Part shown: one piece after another, positions 6,583-8,285 of the stretch
Layout of the letters: every line of letters begins with the position of its first letter
How positions within the stretch are numbered: the first letter of the stretch is position 1
Assembly: GCA_900771065.1 (NCBI GenBank)
Contig: CAAGMP010000200.1
Coordinates: forward strand, 1 to 8,285
Direction: 5' to 3'
DNA length: 8,285 bases
Source of the DNA: an uncultured Acinetobacter sp.
Lineage (GTDB): Bacteria; Pseudomonadota; Gammaproteobacteria; Pseudomonadales; Moraxellaceae
Made by a program: the position numbers and the translations under genes
The notes under the pieces: generated by a model
Told to the model about the DNA's origin: nothing
Databases searched by the model: none
The model's input: only the letters and a program-made list of their open reading frames with translations

Positions 6583-7200
6583 ATGATCGACTTATATTAT
6601 TGGGCAACGCCAAATGGTCAAAAAATTACCATTGCTTTAGAAGAAATGAATTTAGATTACCAAATTTTTCCAATTAATATTTTAGAAAATGACCAGTTTC
6701 AACCTGATTTTTTAATGATTTCACCGAACAACAAAATTCCAGCAATTGTTGACCAAGATGGTCCTTATCATGAACCAATTTCAATTTTTGAATCAGGCGC
6801 GATTTTGCAATATTTAGGACGCAAAACGGGTTTGTTTTATCCTGAAAATGAACTAAATCGTGTACAAATTGAACAATGGTTAATGTGGCAAATGGCGGGT
6901 TTTGGTCCAATGCTCGGACAAAATCATCATTTTAATCGTTTTGCTCCTGAAGATGTACCGTATGCAAAACAACGTTATTTAAATGAAACGCAGCGTTTAT
7001 ATCGGGTTTTAAATCAACAACTTGTTGGGCAAAACTATGTTGCGCGTGAATATTCCATTGCAGATATGGCTATTTTCCCTTGGATTTTACGTCATGAATG
7101 GCAAGGTATTGATTTAAAAGATTATCCGAATGTAGAAAAATATGTTGCACGTCTATCTGAGCGTCCTGCTATTCAAAAAGCATTGGCAATTGTATGTTAA
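6583..7200 (+). CDS. YfcG-like glutathione transferase / disulfide-bond oxidoreductase (Nu-class GST)
   Basis: This is a soluble GST-fold protein closest from memory to E. coli YfcG and YghU, which reduce disulfides with glutathione and have weak classical transferase activity. It has 205 residues, a usual GST length (YfcG about 215). The thioredoxin-like N-domain (about 1-82) starts MIDLYYWATPNGQKIT, with T9, P10 and N11 as in YfcG, where T9 and N11 contact the glutathione sulfur. It continues with SPNNKIPAIVD containing the cis-proline P53, and FESGAI at 69-74 for the glutathione gamma-glutamyl group. The helical C-domain carries the YfcG/YghU signature GPMLGQNHHF at 108-117, then FAPEDVPYA, the N-capping region YSIADMAIFPW and the C-terminal RPAIQKAL. 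No catalytic cysteine is in the N-domain active site, as in this class. The ATG has a weak GAGAG ribosome-binding site. The next gene follows closely. Confidence 0.93.
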   Translation: MIDLYYWATPNGQKITIALEEMNLDYQIFPINILENDQFQPDFLMISPNNKIPAIVDQDGPYHEPISIFESGAILQYLGRKTGLFYPENELNRVQIEQWLMWQMAGFGPMLGQNHHFNRFAPEDVPYAKQRYLNETQRLYRVLNQQLVGQNYVAREYSIADMAIFPWILRHEWQGIDLKDYPNVEKYVARLSERPAIQKALAIVC

Positions 7201-7266
7201 AAGAGATTGTACTTCGTATCAGATTCAATAAGAATAGCTGATCCTTTTGCTAATTTTTGGGTCGTT

Positions 7267-7554
7267 ATGCAAGCTTTTTTCTTAAATTTAACTCGTATTG
7301 TAGAAACCAATCCTAAAATTTATTGGAGTATTATTTTAGGTTTAGTTGCTTGTTTAGTTTTATTTATTGCAGAAGCGGTGCAAATTCAAACCTTGATTGA
7401 AAGTTTGAAAACCACAGATAAAACAATGATTAGAGCAACCGTTGAACCGATTACACAGCGTTATCATGTATCGCGTGGTATTGTGATTTTTTTAGCAATC
7501 GCTTGGTCATTTTATGAATATCATGTAACAAAGAAAAAATTAGGTTTAAAGTAG
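7267..7554 (+). CDS. Small two-helix membrane protein of unknown function
   Basis: I do not recognise a family. From the ATG at 7267 the product has 95 residues: a short amphipathic N-terminus, a hydrophobic helix at about 18-40 (IYWSIILGLVACLVLFIAEA), a polar middle with several K and R (41-69, including TQRYHVSRG), a second helix at about 70-87, and a basic tail KKKLGLK. This predicts an inner-membrane protein with both ends on the same side, cytosolic by the positive tail. The frame stays open back to a TTG at 7207, six bases after the GST stop, which would add 20 residues; AAAAGAG directly precedes that TTG, while the ATG has no clear ribosome-binding site, so the start is uncertain. It lies between the GST-like gene and yqaA with tight spacing, so co-transcription is likely. 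The TAG stop is in frame with yqaA. Confidence 0.65.
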   Translation: MQAFFLNLTRIVETNPKIYWSIILGLVACLVLFIAEAVQIQTLIESLKTTDKTMIRATVEPITQRYHVSRGIVIFLAIAWSFYEYHVTKKKLGLK

Positions 7555-7563
7555 TTTAATCGT

Positions 7564-7992
7564 TTGTTAATTTTACTTTTTTTAACTGCTTTTGGCGCTG
7601 CAACTTTATTGCCTTTACAATCGGAAGCTGTGTTATTGGGTTTGCTAGCACAGCAAAATCATGCGGCTGTTATATTAATTTTGGTGGCAAGTTTGGGTAA
7701 TATTTTAGGATCATGCGTGAATTGGTGGCTAGGTCTTAAAGTAGAGCATTATAAAGCAAAAAAATGGTTTCCCGTTTCTAAAACTAAAATGCTGCAAGCA
7801 CAAAAAATTTACCAAAAATATGGTTTTTGGTCGTTATTGCTCAGTTGGACGCCCATTATTGGTGATCCAATTACTTTAATAGCAGGTTTATTAAAAGAAA
7901 ATTTTTGGCGTTTTTTATTGTTGGTGAGTATTGCTAAAACAGGGCGTTATCTTTTTATTTATGTTTTGTTTTTAGGTTGGCTCAACCAATAA
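7564..7992 (+). CDS. yqaA: YqaA family membrane protein (DedA/SNARE-associated-like), probable TTG start
   Basis: The 142 residues match E. coli YqaA (142), an inner-membrane protein of the VTT/DedA-like superfamily, whose better-known members act in lipid movement or membrane homeostasis; YqaA itself has no firm role that I know. Shared blocks in order are ATLLPLQSEAVLL at 13-25 (E. coli ATLLPGNSEVVLV), GNILGSCVNWWLG at 45-57, KYGFWSLLLSWTPIIGDP at 85-102 with the re-entrant-loop SWxPxxGD, and AKTGRYLFIY near the end. Four or so hydrophobic stretches are visible. No ATG occurs near the N-terminus; TTG at 7564 gives a start about five residues shorter than E. coli. The only other upstream codons in frame are three after the TAG of the preceding gene. 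No strong ribosome-binding site is seen, so translation may depend on coupling. Confidence 0.85.
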   Translation: MLILLFLTAFGAATLLPLQSEAVLLGLLAQQNHAAVILILVASLGNILGSCVNWWLGLKVEHYKAKKWFPVSKTKMLQAQKIYQKYGFWSLLLSWTPIIGDPITLIAGLLKENFWRFLLLVSIAKTGRYLFIYVLFLGWLNQ

Positions 7993-8004
7993 ATAAAAGT
8001 GCTT

Positions 8005-8031
8005 TTGTTTTGAACATAGATGCTTTAGAAT
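8005..8031 (+). promoter_or_regulatory. Probable promoter of rpmI
   Basis: TAGAAT at 8026-8031 is a good -10 box. Partial -35 candidates are TTGTTT at 8005-8010 (15-base spacer) or TTTTGT at 8003-8008 (17-base spacer). TTGAAC at 8010-8015 is a closer -35 match but only 10 bases from the -10. Transcription would start near 8038 and give a leader of about 65 bases before rpmI. The infC terminator upstream makes a separate promoter for rpmI plausible. Confidence 0.45.
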
Positions 8032-8038
8032 ACGCACT

Positions 8039-8098
8039 CCCTTACCTGCAGGTCGTTTTTGCAATGGTGCGAACGTGCCGAACAGGTGTTTAAAGAGG
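8039..8098 (+). promoter_or_regulatory. Structured rpmI leader, possible ribosomal-protein autoregulatory site
   Basis: ACCTG (8044-8048) can pair with CAGGT (8083-8087), and CTT (8041-8043) with the AAG of the ribosome-binding site AAGAGG (8093-8098), around an inner wobble-rich hairpin GGTGC..GTGCC. A local perfect palindrome, ACCTGCAGGT at 8044-8053, competes with the long-range helix. Such alternative pairing next to the rpmI start could serve translational control, and in E. coli L20 represses rpmI-rplT through leader structure. The fold is drawn by hand and similarity to a known L20 site is not shown. Confidence 0.35.
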
Positions 8099-8103
8099 TT
8101 GTT

Positions 8104-8285
8104 ATGGCTAAGTTAAAAACTCGCCGTGGTGCAGCTAAACGTTTTAAAGCGACTGCTAACGGTTTCAAGCGTAAACAAGCGTTCAAACGCCACATTTTGA
8201 CCAAAAAATCTGCTAAGCGTATCCGTCAATTACGCGGCTGTGTAATGGTTCACGTAAGTGACGTTGCTTCAGTTCGCCGTATGTG
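8104..8285 (+). CDS. rpmI: RpmI, 50S ribosomal protein L35 (5' part; cut by window end)
   Basis: L35 is a small basic protein of the large ribosomal subunit. Sixty of roughly 64 residues are visible. The start [17 protein letters not shown] and the block [17 protein letters not shown] match E. coli L35 ([33 protein letters not shown]) closely. The later part, [14 protein letters not shown], aligns with the family's AMV..GD region. The ATG has AAGAGG at 8093-8098, five bases upstream. In E. coli it follows infC directly and is followed by rplT and pheST; here three unrelated genes lie between infC and rpmI. rplT is expected just beyond the window but cannot be seen. Confidence 0.96.

Noticed and set aside
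7198..7208. The 11-mer TAAAAGAGATT at the end of the GST-like gene, identical to the thrS-infC junction at 5903-5913, suggesting a second AUU start
   Set aside because: The ATT at 7206 opens a frame that stops after about ten codons, so it cannot start the following membrane protein; the match is likely chance in AT-rich sequence.
7995..8006. AAAAGTGCTTTT after yqaA as a terminator
   Set aside because: The stem is only four A-T pairs with no G-C core, too weak to support a terminator call.
1..8285. Mobile elements, CRISPR arrays, tRNA or rRNA genes, phage or defence genes
   Set aside because: No transposase-like, integrase-like or defence-like protein, no regularly spaced repeats, no terminal inverted repeats and no complete tRNA cloverleaf were seen; the only tRNA-like element is the short anticodon-arm mimic in the thrS leader.

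Overview
The window is a compact, almost entirely plus-strand stretch of housekeeping chromosome from an AT-rich gammaproteobacterium. The protein sequences align well from memory with Escherichia coli and Pseudomonas orthologues. The AT-rich codon usage and the gene order (folK-panB-panC next to rapZ, an HPr-like gene and yjgA/darP, then thrS-infC with rpmI further downstream) suggest Moraxellaceae, most likely Acinetobacter. The genus is an inference from codon use and gene order, not from a database search.

Region 1 (1-3728) is one tightly packed operon-like run. It holds the 3' part of folK (folate), panB and panC (pantoate/pantothenate), rapZ, an HPr/NPr-type phosphocarrier, and a DUF615 (YjgA/DarP) ribosome-assembly gene. 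folK/panB and rapZ/HPr each share an ATGA stop-start overlap, and the other gaps are 2 to 15 bases. The run ends in a strong hairpin terminator at 3692-3728. FolK feeds tetrahydrofolate synthesis. PanB consumes 5,10-methylene-tetrahydrofolate and PanC finishes pantothenate, so the first three genes form a metabolic unit.

Region 2 (3729-6502) is a 5' leader followed by thrS and infC, closed by a second hairpin terminator. Just upstream of the thrS ribosome-binding site the leader can fold a stem with a 7-base loop that looks like a tRNA-Thr(GGU) anticodon loop: U, then GGU, then A. This is what an operator for ThrRS translational autocontrol, as known in E. coli, would look like. The infC reading frame lacks ATG or GTG at the conserved N-terminus but has an ATT codon exactly where the E. 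coli AUU start lies.

Region 3 (6503-7992) sits between infC and rpmI, which are adjacent in E. coli. It holds a YfcG-type glutathione transferase-like gene, a small unrecognised two-helix membrane protein, and a YqaA-family (DedA/SNARE-associated-like) membrane protein that seems to start at TTG.

Region 4 (7993-8285) has a probable promoter, a structured leader, and the 5' part of rpmI (L35), which is cut by the window end. I saw no mobile element, CRISPR array, tRNA or rRNA gene, and no clearly new multi-gene system. The most interesting signals are the thrS leader tRNA mimic, the AUU start of infC and the rewired infC-rpmI junction.
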